Source of the DNA: Tenacibaculum sp. M341
GTDB taxonomy: Bacteria; Bacteroidota; Bacteroidia; Flavobacteriales; Flavobacteriaceae
Assembly (NCBI RefSeq): GCF_004337695.1
Contig: NZ_SJXJ01000002.1
Coordinates: 1-64,000, forward strand
Length of the DNA: 64,000 bases
Direction of reading: 5' to 3'
Positions within the stretch are counted from its first letter, which is position 1. Each line of letters starts with the position of its first letter. The position numbers were made by a program, and so were the translations under genes. Below, one piece after another: positions 45,993-55,986 of this stretch. The notes under the pieces were generated by a model. That model worked only from the letters and a program-made list of their open reading frames with translations, ran no database searches and was not told the origin of the DNA.

Positions 45993-48470
45993 ATGAAAAA
46001 TATTAGTCAAGACGAAAAAGAGAAAATGAGTAGAAAAGGAGTCAATTCCAATAAGAAAATTGTTTTCGATTTAAGTGGAAATAATTGGCAAATGGAAGGG
46101 ATTCGACCAGGTGAAGGAGTCAAAACAGGTTTTCATGAACTTAACTTTGATATAACAGGAGATTCATTTAATTGGATTTATGCTAAAGTTCCTGGTGATG
46201 TTTATACAGACTTATGGAGAGCGGGAAGATTAGATGATCCACATTATGGCAGAAATAGTTTAAAAGCAAAATGGGTTCCAGAGAATGAATGGTGGTACAA
46301 ACGTCAATTTGATGTTCCTAAAGAAATGTTTGAAAAGAGAATTCAGTTGGTTTTTGATGGAGTTGATTTTGCTTGTGATGTTTGGTTGAATGGGGAGTTT
46401 TTAGGAACTCATGAAGGAATGTTTTCTAAATTTAAATTCGATGTGTCAAAGGTCATTCGTTTTGAGAATTTACGTTTTGGAACTAATGTATTAATGGTCC
46501 GTTTGCACCCAGCTCCAAGACGTTATAGTCAGGTTGCTGGAAGGAAGCCTGCATGGCACGGAGATTATTGGGTGAGTTTACCTCCAACAGGTATTTGGAA
46601 ACCTGTGTATTTAGAAGCCATGGGAAATGTTACGGTAGAAGATACTTATGTGCAATCGACTCTGATTTCTGAAGAATCAGCAAAACTTGATATTGAAGTT
46701 GAATTAGAAAATCATATTGAAGAAACCAAAACAGTAAATTTAGAAGTAGCAATTGAAGGAGAAAATTTCGATTCTAAAGTCTATGCTGTTTCAAAAGAAG
46801 TAAGCCTAAATGCAGGTGTTAATAAAGTTCAATTAGCATTAAATATTGAAGATGCAAAATTTTGGTGGCCTTGGGACTTAGGAGATCAAAATCTATACAA
46901 AGCGAAAGTAACTGTTTTAGAAGATGAAAGTTTACATGATACAACAGAAACTATTTTTGGTATTAGAGAAATAAAAATGGAGCATAATCCAGGATTCACC
47001 AAAGAACAAGTAGAAAATCCTTGGACAGTTATGATTAATGGAAAACGTCACTTTATGCGTTCAGGTACTTGGGGCGGACCACCAGATATTTTTATGGGAA
47101 GAGCACATAAAAGTAAATATGAAGAGTTAATCAGATTAGCTAAAGAGGCAAACTTTAATAACTTGCGAATTTTTGGTTGGCATCCAGAAGAGATACCATA
47201 TTTCTATGAACTATGTAATAGAGCAGGTATTACAGTATGGCAAGATGTACTACCATTAGCAAGTTTATCTTTACCAAAAGATGAAGAGTTTAAAAAAGCT
47301 GTTTTTGAAGAAGCTATAGCATCTGTTAAAGAGCAACGCAATCATCCTTGTATTGTGTTACTTGAAGGTTCAGAAGAATTGTTTATGACTGCATCTGATC
47401 CGCAGCACAATCTTAATTTCGTGAATGAATTAGGAGAAGCAATAAAACCATACACTTCTTTGTACTACATTCCGTCTTCGCCTTTAAGTGATGAGGTAGG
47501 ATTAAACTTAGGTTTTAAACCTAATGAAAGTTATCATGCAAATGATTTGTTTTATGGTGAAGGAGAATTTGTAATGGAAGATTATTTTCCAAGTTTAGAT
47601 TACGCTGTTATTCCAGAATTAGCTATTTCATCTTGTCCGAATGTAGAGAGTATTAAAAAGTTTATTCCTGAAGATGAAATTTGGCCACCAGGACCAAGTT
47701 GGGGGCATCACTGGACAGATTTTGATGCGTTACGAACATTGAATTTTGAAGTACTAGGAGACCAATCTAGAGATGGTTTTGAAAAGTTTGTAGAAGCTAC
47801 TCAAATTGCGCAAGGTGTCATTTTTCAATATGCATTAGAACATTTCAGAACTAGAAAGCCTAAAACGAGTGCCATTTGTATTTGTCATTATATCACCTTT
47901 GCTCCAGATATGAAATGGGGAATTGTAGATTATTATCAAGAAAAAAAACAATCTTTCGGTTATGTTAAAAAAGCATACCAACCGGTTTTAATAACAATGA
48001 AACATTATAGCAGACGCTGGTTACCTGGAGAAGAGTTTACAGGTGAATTATGGATTGTAAATGATTATTACAAGTCATTTAAAAATTGTAAAGCAACGAT
48101 CAAGTTTTTAGACGCAAACAAATCTGTAGTAAAACAAGAGTTTTATGAAATAGACAAAATTTTAGGAGATAGTTCTAGCAAGTTTATAGATGTTTCATGT
48201 AATGTACCTGGAAAGTTAGGAGATAAATTCTATGTAGAAATTAATCTGATAGATGAGAAAGGACAAGAATTATCAGTAAATGACTATATGCTTCTGGTAG
48301 CAGACAAAGACAAAGATAAAAAAGAGTTAAGAGCCATAGGTAAAGAAGCCTTTGATATTAAGCAAAAGTATGGTTGGGCTAATTACTTTAGGTATTACCC
48401 TAGTTTAGGAGGGGAAGAAGGATATAAAGAGGCAGATGAAACAATGCCAATAGCAAGAGGTTTTGAATAA
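45993..48470 (+). CDS. GH2 glycosidase, probable agar-oligosaccharide beta-galactosidase
   Basis: The 825-residue protein has the GH2 order: sugar-binding jelly roll (about 30-215), Ig-like domain (about 220-330), TIM barrel (about 335-640) and C-terminal beta domains. No signal peptide, so it is cytoplasmic. The fold resembles beta-mannosidase-type GH2 (FWWPWDLGDQNLY, NLRIFGWHPEE). The usual acid/base Asn-Glu reads EGSEE (E461-E462), and the probable nucleophile is E542 in PELAISSCP. In an agar operon it probably removes terminal D-galactose from odd-numbered oligomers. Confidence 0.8.
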   Translation: MKNISQDEKEKMSRKGVNSNKKIVFDLSGNNWQMEGIRPGEGVKTGFHELNFDITGDSFNWIYAKVPGDVYTDLWRAGRLDDPHYGRNSLKAKWVPENEWWYKRQFDVPKEMFEKRIQLVFDGVDFACDVWLNGEFLGTHEGMFSKFKFDVSKVIRFENLRFGTNVLMVRLHPAPRRYSQVAGRKPAWHGDYWVSLPPTGIWKPVYLEAMGNVTVEDTYVQSTLISEESAKLDIEVELENHIEETKTVNLEVAIEGENFDSKVYAVSKEVSLNAGVNKVQLALNIEDAKFWWPWDLGDQNLYKAKVTVLEDESLHDTTETIFGIREIKMEHNPGFTKEQVENPWTVMINGKRHFMRSGTWGGPPDIFMGRAHKSKYEELIRLAKEANFNNLRIFGWHPEEIPYFYELCNRAGITVWQDVLPLASLSLPKDEEFKKAVFEEAIASVKEQRNHPCIVLLEGSEELFMTASDPQHNLNFVNELGEAIKPYTSLYYIPSSPLSDEVGLNLGFKPNESYHANDLFYGEGEFVMEDYFPSLDYAVIPELAISSCPNVESIKKFIPEDEIWPPGPSWGHHWTDFDALRTLNFEVLGDQSRDGFEKFVEATQIAQGVIFQYALEHFRTRKPKTSAICICHYITFAPDMKWGIVDYYQEKKQSFGYVKKAYQPVLITMKHYSRRWLPGEEFTGELWIVNDYYKSFKNCKATIKFLDANKSVVKQEFYEIDKILGDSSSKFIDVSCNVPGKLGDKFYVEINLIDEKGQELSVNDYMLLVADKDKDKKELRAIGKEAFDIKQKYGWANYFRYYPSLGGEEGYKEADETMPIARGFE

Positions 48471-48486
48471 TATTTACGAAATCTTA

Positions 48487-48500
48487 TTTAGTAGCGTAAT
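48487..48500 (+). repeat. 14-bp repeat shared with the susC promoter
   Basis: TTTAGTAGCGTAAT is identical to 28002-28015. It lies 63 bp before the start of the second GH16, in a 92-bp gap that probably holds a separate promoter. Confidence 0.4.
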
Positions 48501-48562
48501 AAGTCACGATACTTTTAGTTTCAATAAACAAATAACCCAATAAATATTAAAATTTTAGATTT

Positions 48563-49834
48563 ATGTTTAACAAAATGAAGTTTATACAAATAGCAAAATC
48601 AGTTTTGATGTTGTTTGTATTTCAAATGATAGTAAGTTGTGGGGGTACAGAATCGGAAGATCCTAAAACAACAGATGATACTCCAACTGCAACAGACGAT
48701 ACTTTAACAGTAAAAGAGAATAGTAAAGCAGGAACTTCCAATCAAGTAAATGTTGCAGCGAATGATGAGATTGGAGATGATGGAGGTGATACAGATAATT
48801 TTGAAGTAGTTACACAACCAGAAAAAGGAACTGTAAATGAAGTAAGTGATGGAGTATTTGAGTATGTGCCAAATCAAGATTTTTTCGGAACAGATTCGTT
48901 CACATACAAAATATCAGATGTAGATGGAGATAATAGTACAGCTAAAGTTACTATTATAGTTGAAGAATTTACACCAACCGCTGATAGTTTTAACAATATA
49001 GGATCGGAGTTTCCTTCTTTTACCTATATTGAAGATACAACACCAGAAGGGAAAGAATGGGTAAAGTTTGAGCCTATGTCAGATGAGTTTGATACTTGGG
49101 ATGCCACAAAATGGTTTAAATCAACATGGAATTATGGAGTGCCAGTTTTTATGTCAGAATCTTCAGATAATTCAGGAGTAACTGACGGAAAGTTATGGAT
49201 AAAAGCTACTTTAAATGAAAGTAATCTAGATAATAGATGGTTTCAAACAGCAAGAATTCATTCAAGAGAAGAAACAAAATATCCAATGTATACAGAAGCC
49301 AGAGTTCAAACTGCTCATATTTCTGCATACAATACATTTTGGTTAAATAATGGAGATATTAATAACAGAGATGAAATTGATATTATTGAAAACAACTCGA
49401 AACCTTCATGCGGATGTCAGCCAGATTTTCCTAATCAAATGAACTCACAGTATTTTCAAGCAGATGAAAATGAAACACCACAAACAGTTCGTAATAAAGG
49501 AAATTATTTAAGATCTAATTTATCAGATGCAAATCCTTTAAAAAATGTAGGTTGGAATGAAGGGTATCATACTTATGGAGTTTGGTGGAAAGATTCAAAA
49601 CACATTCAATTTTATTTAGATGGAGAACCAGCAGGGAGTGTTGTCGTTGGTGAGCATAATGATGGAAATACTTACAATAGAGGATTTACTCGTGAGTTAG
49701 AAATTATTTTCGATTTATGGACTAGTGATGATGATTGGTTAGGTGGACTTCCTCCAAAAAGTGAATTAGGAGATGACACTATAAATACAATGAAAATAGA
49801 CTGGGTTAGAACTTGGAAATTGGAAAATAAATAG
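48563..49834 (+). CDS. GH16 galactanase lipoprotein with Ig-like domain
   Basis: A lipobox (QMIVSCGG, Cys near residue 26) is followed by a cadherin/Big_9-like repeat (about 40-133, GVFEYVPNQDFFGTDSFTYK) and a GH16 domain from about 145. Active site E271/E276 lies in DEIDIIE. It should be a cell-surface beta-agarase or beta-porphyranase; the subfamily is not certain from sequence alone. It has its own promoter region and is followed by a clear terminator. Confidence 0.85.
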   Translation: MFNKMKFIQIAKSVLMLFVFQMIVSCGGTESEDPKTTDDTPTATDDTLTVKENSKAGTSNQVNVAANDEIGDDGGDTDNFEVVTQPEKGTVNEVSDGVFEYVPNQDFFGTDSFTYKISDVDGDNSTAKVTIIVEEFTPTADSFNNIGSEFPSFTYIEDTTPEGKEWVKFEPMSDEFDTWDATKWFKSTWNYGVPVFMSESSDNSGVTDGKLWIKATLNESNLDNRWFQTARIHSREETKYPMYTEARVQTAHISAYNTFWLNNGDINNRDEIDIIENNSKPSCGCQPDFPNQMNSQYFQADENETPQTVRNKGNYLRSNLSDANPLKNVGWNEGYHTYGVWWKDSKHIQFYLDGEPAGSVVVGEHNDGNTYNRGFTRELEIIFDLWTSDDDWLGGLPPKSELGDDTINTMKIDWVRTWKLENK

Positions 49835-49858
49835 CAGTAATTTTCATTAAAAAGATTT

Positions 49859-49908
49859 AAAAAGGGTATGGTTTTTTCGGAATTGAGAAAATCGTGCCCT
49901 TTTTTTTG
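49859..49908 (+). terminator. Terminator after the second GH16
   Basis: AAAAAGGG with following bases pairs with the region ending CCCTTTTTTTT to form an imperfect long stem, 25 bp after the GH16 stop. The T run is 8-9 long. Confidence 0.75.
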
Positions 49909-49982
49909 TGTTAATTTTAAGAAAAAGCGAAAAATTTAATTGAAAAAAACTTTACATGCCTGTTATATGCCTTATTTCAAGG

Positions 49983-49994
49983 CGTTTTTGTCAA
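49983..49994 (+). promoter_or_regulatory. Locus motif upstream of the second GH50
   Basis: CGTTTTTGTCAA is an exact match to the reverse-strand 12-mer in the susC promoter (27989-28000). It lies 113-124 bp before the GH50 start. The gap 49909-50106 has no other element I can support. Confidence 0.45.
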
Positions 49995-50106
49995 CGGATT
50001 TTGTTTTCTTGCAAGAGAAGAAAATTACCAAATAATCAAAAATAAGCTCTAAATAATGATGAATAATCATTTTTGTTTAGTGCTTTTTTTTAGAAAATGA
50101 AATAGT

Positions 50107-52449
50107 ATGACAATTAAAAATCCATGTAATATATTCTTATTACTGCTACTTGCATTTTTTTCTTGTAAAGAGAATAATCAACCAAAATCAACAGCAAAAA
50201 AAATATGGAATTATAACTCAGAAATCATCATAAATGATTTTGAAAATAATGCTACTCTTAATTTTGAAAATGTAAATTCCAAACATGAGTTTATAAGTAT
50301 ATCAGAGGATAACAAAGTATTAAAAGTTGCTTTTGAAAAAGACAATAAAACAAGCGGAATATTATTAGCAGCTAAAGAACCATGGGAATTAGATAAAAGT
50401 AAAAAGTTTTGTTTGGTTTTTGATGCTAAAAGTGAAGGAGAGCATTCTTCATTTTTAAATGTAGAGGTTAAAAATGATAAAGGACATTTAACAAGAAGAT
50501 TTGTTAGTATTCGACCTAATGAATTTAATTCTTATTATTTCGAATTAACTACACAACAAGAAGATATAGATAGTGGATTAAGAGATACACCAAAAGCGTG
50601 GGATACTGATGCAATTCCACTAAAAATAAGTGGATTATTAGGTAAGATTGATTTTTCTAAAGTGGCTTCTATTAAAATTTTCTCTAATAGTGGTTATAAA
50701 GATAAAACAGTGACACTAGATAATATTCGATTTGTAGAAAGTCCAGAAAGGGATCCTAATTTCTTAAAAGGAATTGTTGATAAATACGGACAGAATGCTA
50801 AAATGGATTTTCCTATTAAAGTAAGTTCAGATGACGAACTGAAAAACATAGCTGATGAAGAATTAAAGTCTTTAGCAGAATACACATTAATGCCAGATAG
50901 AAGTCAGTATGGAGGATGGAAAGATGGACCAAAGTTGAAAGCAACAGGTTTTTTTAGAAAAGAAAAAGTAAATGGAAAATGGGCATTAGTAGATCCTGAA
51001 GGATATATTTTCTTTTCAATAGGATTAGCTAACGTTAGAATGGCAAATTCTACAACATATACGGGTATTGATTATACAGATGAAGATATCAAACACAGAG
51101 ACCCTGAAGATGTAACTCCAGAAGACTCTAAAGGGGTTGTTGCCGTACCTAAAGAAATTATGAAAACTGGGCATGTAACGAATAAACTAAGAAATGATAT
51201 GTTTGTAAGTCTGCCAGATATTGAAGGACCTTTAGCAGATCATTACAGTTATAGAAAAGAATCTCATTTTGGACCTGTAGAGCATGGACAAACATTTAGT
51301 TTTTATAGTGCCAATTTAGAAAGACGTTACGGAGAGCAATACCCAAAATCATACATTGATAAATGGTTACAAGTAACAGAAGATAGAATGAGAAATTGGG
51401 GATTTACTTCATTTGGAAACTGGATAGATCCTGCTTTTTATCATAGAAATAAATTGCCATATTTTGCCAATGGATGGATTATTGGAGATTTTCAAAAAGT
51501 ATATTCAGGTTTAGATTATTGGGGACCAATGCCAGACCCTTTTGATCCTGAATTTGAGCGTAGAGCAAAAAAATCGATAGATGTTGTAGCTGAAGAGGTT
51601 AAAAATAATCCATGGTGTATTGGTGTATTTATAGATAATGAAAGAAGCTGGGGAGCTACTAGTGCTAAAAAATATCATTATGGACTAGTATTAGATGGAC
51701 TTTCAAAAGATATGACTAGTTATTTGAAAAGGCATTCAATGAAAGTTTTAAGAAAAAAGTATGCAACAATTCAAGAATTAAATTCAGCATGGAAAACAGA
51801 TATCGCATCATGGCAGGTTTTAGAAGAAGGAGTTAATTACAAGACTAAAAAAGACTTTTCTGAAGGAATGATAGCAGATTTATCTGTGCTGTTAGAAGCT
51901 TTTGCTACTAAGTATTTTCAAGTTATTCATGATGCTTTAGCTCAAAAAATGCCAAATCATATGTATTTAGGATGTCGTTTCGCAGTTTGGGGAGTTACAC
52001 CAGAAGTAAGAAAATCAGCAGCAAAATTTGTTGATGTATTTAGTTATAATTATTACAAAGAAGGAATTGGTAAAAAGTACTGGAAGTTTTTAGAAGAAGT
52101 TGATATGCCAACATTAATTGGAGAGTATCATATTGGTGCTCCAGATTCAGGATTGTTACATTCTGGTTTAGTGCATGCTACTGATCAAGAAGATCGTGCA
52201 AGAATGTGGGAAGACTATGCAAATTCAGTAATTGATAATCCATATTTAGTAGGGTGTCATTGGTTTCAATATTTAGATTCTCCTTTAACTGGTAGGGCGC
52301 ATGATGGAGAAAATTATAATGTAGGATTTGTATCGGCTACCGATATTCCATATCCTCCAATGATAAAAAAGGCAAAAGAAATAAATTCAGGATTATATAC
52401 AAGAAGATTTGGAAACCCAGATAAATACAAACAAACAAATAATGATTAA
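50107..52449 (+). CDS. GH50 beta-agarase-like lipoprotein, copy 2
   Basis: A lipobox (LAFFSCKEN) is followed by a CBM-like N-terminal part (about 30-215) and a GH50 barrel. Acid/base E512 is in FIDNERSWG and nucleophile E673 in LIGEYHIGA. It is about 70 residues longer than copy 1, with an insertion after YIFFSIG (about residues 305-375). It heads a three-gene unit with the PhoD-like and sulfatase genes. Different loops suggest a different galactan substrate from copy 1. Confidence 0.88.
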   Translation: MTIKNPCNIFLLLLLAFFSCKENNQPKSTAKKIWNYNSEIIINDFENNATLNFENVNSKHEFISISEDNKVLKVAFEKDNKTSGILLAAKEPWELDKSKKFCLVFDAKSEGEHSSFLNVEVKNDKGHLTRRFVSIRPNEFNSYYFELTTQQEDIDSGLRDTPKAWDTDAIPLKISGLLGKIDFSKVASIKIFSNSGYKDKTVTLDNIRFVESPERDPNFLKGIVDKYGQNAKMDFPIKVSSDDELKNIADEELKSLAEYTLMPDRSQYGGWKDGPKLKATGFFRKEKVNGKWALVDPEGYIFFSIGLANVRMANSTTYTGIDYTDEDIKHRDPEDVTPEDSKGVVAVPKEIMKTGHVTNKLRNDMFVSLPDIEGPLADHYSYRKESHFGPVEHGQTFSFYSANLERRYGEQYPKSYIDKWLQVTEDRMRNWGFTSFGNWIDPAFYHRNKLPYFANGWIIGDFQKVYSGLDYWGPMPDPFDPEFERRAKKSIDVVAEEVKNNPWCIGVFIDNERSWGATSAKKYHYGLVLDGLSKDMTSYLKRHSMKVLRKKYATIQELNSAWKTDIASWQVLEEGVNYKTKKDFSEGMIADLSVLLEAFATKYFQVIHDALAQKMPNHMYLGCRFAVWGVTPEVRKSAAKFVDVFSYNYYKEGIGKKYWKFLEEVDMPTLIGEYHIGAPDSGLLHSGLVHATDQEDRARMWEDYANSVIDNPYLVGCHWFQYLDSPLTGRAHDGENYNVGFVSATDIPYPPMIKKAKEINSGLYTRRFGNPDKYKQTNND

Positions 52450-54304
52450 CAGTAATAAATTATTTTTCAAAAGAACAATTGTAGTATTCTTGCTAGTATT
52501 ACTATCATTGAATATTCAAGCACAAAAAAATCTATTAAAGTTGCCTGATTATATAGCTCCTAAAGATAGAATAGCATTTGCGCTTTATACAATTCATGAA
52601 AATACATTAAAGCTTACAGCTCAATTTTATCCGATAGAAAACGTAGAACCTTTTGAAGCCAGTTTAGAGGTTTTTATAAATAATGAATGGAAAAAAATAG
52701 CTGAAACTAGAATTATATATCCTGGCTATACGGCGCCATTTAGAGTAGGAAATTGGGACGATACCAAAGAGGTGAGGTATAGAGTTAATCATAATAACAC
52801 AGCTTTTTACGAAGGAATCTTAAGAAAAAATCCTATAGATAAAGAAGAGTTTGTAATGGCAGCATTCACTTGTAATTCTATTTATCCAGGTCATGGAGGT
52901 GATATTTCAAGAGAAGACATTGTATCGAATGTAAAAAAGATAAAACCAGATTTATTGTTTTTTTCTGGAGATCAAGTATATGATCATAGCCAGCATTATT
53001 TGTATTGGCTGAAGTTTGGTAAAGATTTTGAAGAAATTATTAGAAATACACCAACAATTACAATTCCAGATGATCACGATATTGGTCAAGGAAACCTTTG
53101 GGGACAAGGCGGAAAAAAAGCAACATCGAGAAGAGGGAAATCAGGCGGGTATTATATGCCAATTTCTTACATACAGGAAGTAGAAAGGGCACAAACAAGT
53201 CATTTGCCTGATCCTTATGATGCAACACCTATAGAAAGAGGTATTGGTGTGTATTATACCGATTTAAAATGGGGAGGTATGAGTTTTGCTATTTTAGAGG
53301 ATAGAAAATTTAAATCGGGAATTGATGTATTAGCTGAAAAAATTACAGATGTTTTTCCGAATGGTTCTTATGAAGCTATTTTTAATCCGAATGTAGATAC
53401 TAAAAGAATGGATATTGAGGGATTAAAATTACTAGGTGATAGGCAACTTAAATTTTTAGAAGATTGGACTACCGATTGGAAAGATGCAAGTATGAAAACG
53501 GTATTGTCTCAAACTATTTTTTCACAGGTAAATAATTATTCAGGAAAACATGATAGAGAGCTTTTAGCTGATTTTGATACGAATGCTTGGCCGCAAACAG
53601 GAAGAAATAAAGCATTGTCTGTAATTAGAAAAAGTTTTTCTGTAATGGTTGCTGGAGATCAACATTTAGGAAGTGTAGTAAAACACGGAATAGATGATTA
53701 TGGAGATGCTGGATATTCGTTTTGTACACCAGCCATTGCAAATTTTTGGTTACGCTGGTGGGATCCTAAAACACCAGGAGCAAATCAAGAAAAAAATAGT
53801 CCGAAATATACAGGAGATTTCTTAGACGGATTTCAAAATAAAATGACAGTAAAAGCTGTAGGAAATCCTACGTTACCAGAAATTAAAGAAGGTGGTAAAC
53901 TTTCTACTAGAGCTGCTGGTTATGGAATTGTACGCTACAATAAAAGAACAAGAGACATTACTTTTGATTGTTGGGGAAGAAATATAAATATTACAGATCC
54001 TAAAAGTAAGCAGTACCCAGGGTGGCCTATTACCATTAATCAAACAGATAATTTTACGATACAATATGGCTATGAGTTACCTGTTTTAAAAATTTCAAAA
54101 CCAAATCAAGTAGTGACTATTGTAAATAGTTATACCAAAGATGTAATTTCTTCACTAAGGATAAAAGGAACAGATTATCATCCTAAAGTTTTAAAAGAGG
54201 GAGAATATGATATTATAGTTGGAGAAGGAACTAGCATGATTGATATGAAAAATCTTAAGGCAAAAAAAATAAATAGAGTAGTTAAAGAAGTTTATGTAAA
54301 GTAA
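52442..54304 (+). CDS. PhoD-like metallophosphoesterase family protein
   Basis: A signal peptide (LLVLLSLNIQAQ) leads to a PhoD-family fold with metal motifs FSGDQVYDH (about residues 180-190), TIPDDHDIGQGN and AGDQHLGSV. I chose ATG 52442, overlapping the GH50 stop by 8 bp, because MINSNKLFFKR starts a good signal peptide; an upstream in-frame ATG at 52409 lies inside the GH50 gene. PhoD proteins hydrolyse phosphodiesters or monoesters. Its place between GH50 and sulfatase is unexpected and its substrate is unknown. Confidence 0.82.
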   Translation: MINSNKLFFKRTIVVFLLVLLSLNIQAQKNLLKLPDYIAPKDRIAFALYTIHENTLKLTAQFYPIENVEPFEASLEVFINNEWKKIAETRIIYPGYTAPFRVGNWDDTKEVRYRVNHNNTAFYEGILRKNPIDKEEFVMAAFTCNSIYPGHGGDISREDIVSNVKKIKPDLLFFSGDQVYDHSQHYLYWLKFGKDFEEIIRNTPTITIPDDHDIGQGNLWGQGGKKATSRRGKSGGYYMPISYIQEVERAQTSHLPDPYDATPIERGIGVYYTDLKWGGMSFAILEDRKFKSGIDVLAEKITDVFPNGSYEAIFNPNVDTKRMDIEGLKLLGDRQLKFLEDWTTDWKDASMKTVLSQTIFSQVNNYSGKHDRELLADFDTNAWPQTGRNKALSVIRKSFSVMVAGDQHLGSVVKHGIDDYGDAGYSFCTPAIANFWLRWWDPKTPGANQEKNSPKYTGDFLDGFQNKMTVKAVGNPTLPEIKEGGKLSTRAAGYGIVRYNKRTRDITFDCWGRNINITDPKSKQYPGWPITINQTDNFTIQYGYELPVLKISKPNQVVTIVNSYTKDVISSLRIKGTDYHPKVLKEGEYDIIVGEGTSMIDMKNLKAKKINRVVKEVYVK

Positions 54305-54325
54305 AGTTTTGAAAGATCATCGAAA

Positions 54326-55717
54326 ATGAGAAAAGTTAGTTTAATAATATTACTTTTTTGGGAATTGATTTTTTACGCTCAAAAAAAGCAACCAAATATT
54401 ATCCTTATAGTAGCTGATGATGCAGGTTATGCAGATTTTGGATTTCAGGGTAGTAAAGTTTTAAAAACTCCACATTTAGATAAGCTTGCTAACCAAGGAA
54501 TGAAATTTACACAAGCTTATGTAACAGCTGCTGTTTGTGGCCCTTCAAGAGCAGGTCTTCTTACAGGTAAATATCAACAAAGGTTTGGATACGAAGAAAA
54601 CAATGTTCCTGGTTATATGGGGAACTCTAGCTTAAAAGGTGATGAAATGGGATTACCTTTAGATCAAATAACTATGGGGAGTTATATGAAAAAGCTAGGG
54701 TATAAAACAGCTATTATAGGAAAATGGCATCTTGGAAATGCAGATAAATATCATCCAACAAAAAGAGGTTTTGATTTTTTTTATGGATTTAGAGGAGGAG
54801 CAAGATCTTATTTTGAATTTAATGATCAAAATCCAAACCATAGAGTTGAAGATTATTTAGAGTTTGGCTTTAAAAAGTTCAAAGAGGATTCCGAATATTT
54901 AACAGATGCTTTTGCTAATAAAACTATAAACTTTATTGAAACAAATTATAAAAAACCATTTTTTCTGGTGTTAGCTTTTAATGCAGTTCACACACCAATG
55001 GAGGCGGAAGAAAAGGATTTAAAAGTGTTTCCAAATCTAAAAGGTAAAAGAAAAACTTTAGCAGCGATGACATTATCTATGGATAGAGCTTGTGGTAGAA
55101 TTTTTAATAAAATAGAAGAATTAAAAATTGACGAGAATACTATAATTGTATTTATGAATGATAATGGAGGTCCTACAGATACAAATGGAGCTATAAATGA
55201 TCCTTTGAGCGGAACTAAAGCAAACCATTTAGAAGGAGGTATACGAATACCATTTGTTATGCATTGGGATAAAGTAATTCCTTATAAATCGGTTTATAAC
55301 TATCCAGTAAGTACAATGGATTTATTACCAACTTTTTATAAAATTGGAGGAGGTAATGTAAAAGATTTGAAAGATATTGATGGTGTTGATTTATTGCCCT
55401 TTATCAAAAAAGATAAATTAAACAGACCTCATTCTAAATTATTTTGGAAGAAAGAAAACAGGGCAGCTATTAGAGATGGAGATTGGAAATTATTGCGTTA
55501 TCCTGATCGTCCTGCTGAACTATATAATTTAAACGAAGATATTTCTGAAGTAAATAATTTGGCTTCTAAATATCCTGAAAGAGTCAAAAAAATGTATAAA
55601 AACTTGTTTAATTGGGAACTTACTTTAAAAAGACCTTTATGGCAATTGAAAAGAGAATATGAAGGTAAGGCTATGAAACGTATGGATTCTTATAGAAAGC
55701 AAGAGAGAAATAAGTAG
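54326..55717 (+). CDS. S1-family sulfatase, exported
   Basis: A signal peptide (to about residue 18) and the arylsulfatase N terminus [17 protein letters not shown] with metal-binding Asp pair. The formylglycine signature is C71[10 protein letters not shown]. Further metal/substrate residues are in GKWHLGN, HTPMEA and [13 protein letters not shown]. It removes sulfate from algal galactan, perhaps L-galactose-6-sulfate of porphyran. The position of attack cannot be read from sequence. The maturation enzyme is not in this window. Confidence 0.92.
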   Translation: MRKVSLIILLFWELIFYAQKKQPNIILIVADDAGYADFGFQGSKVLKTPHLDKLANQGMKFTQAYVTAAVCGPSRAGLLTGKYQQRFGYEENNVPGYMGNSSLKGDEMGLPLDQITMGSYMKKLGYKTAIIGKWHLGNADKYHPTKRGFDFFYGFRGGARSYFEFNDQNPNHRVEDYLEFGFKKFKEDSEYLTDAFANKTINFIETNYKKPFFLVLAFNAVHTPMEAEEKDLKVFPNLKGKRKTLAAMTLSMDRACGRIFNKIEELKIDENTIIVFMNDNGGPTDTNGAINDPLSGTKANHLEGGIRIPFVMHWDKVIPYKSVYNYPVSTMDLLPTFYKIGGGNVKDLKDIDGVDLLPFIKKDKLNRPHSKLFWKKENRAAIRDGDWKLLRYPDRPAELYNLNEDISEVNNLASKYPERVKKMYKNLFNWELTLKRPLWQLKREYEGKAMKRMDSYRKQERNK

Positions 55718-55837
55718 TTAAAAAACAAAAATATATTTTCATTTTATGAAAATGTGGGTGTTTATATGCGGAAAAGTAGTTGTTTAAAGTTTATTTAAAC
55801 AGCTACTTTCTTTTTTGATATTAATACAAGAAAACGA

Positions 55838-55864
55838 AAAACCATCGTTTACAACGATGGTTTT
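55838..55864 (+). terminator. Terminator of the agar locus
   Basis: AAAACCATCGTT and AACGATGGTTTT are perfect 12-bp arms with a 3-nt loop, followed by TGTTTTT. It lies 121 bp after the sulfatase. Confidence 0.85.
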
Positions 55865-55922
55865 TGTTTTTAAATTTATTAATGGAATATTTATAAATTC
55901 AAAATATGGAATTGATTAAAGA

Positions 55923-55957
55923 TAAGATCGGACTATTCTTTAAGTAGCCCGATCTTA
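55923..55957. terminator. Hairpin between converging genes
   Basis: TAAGATCGGACTA and TAGCCCGATCTTA pair over 13 bp with one mismatch, 30 bp after the small minus-strand gene. Probably its terminator. Confidence 0.6.
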
Positions 55958-55986
55958 CTGAAAGAATAACTAATACTATTATTAAA

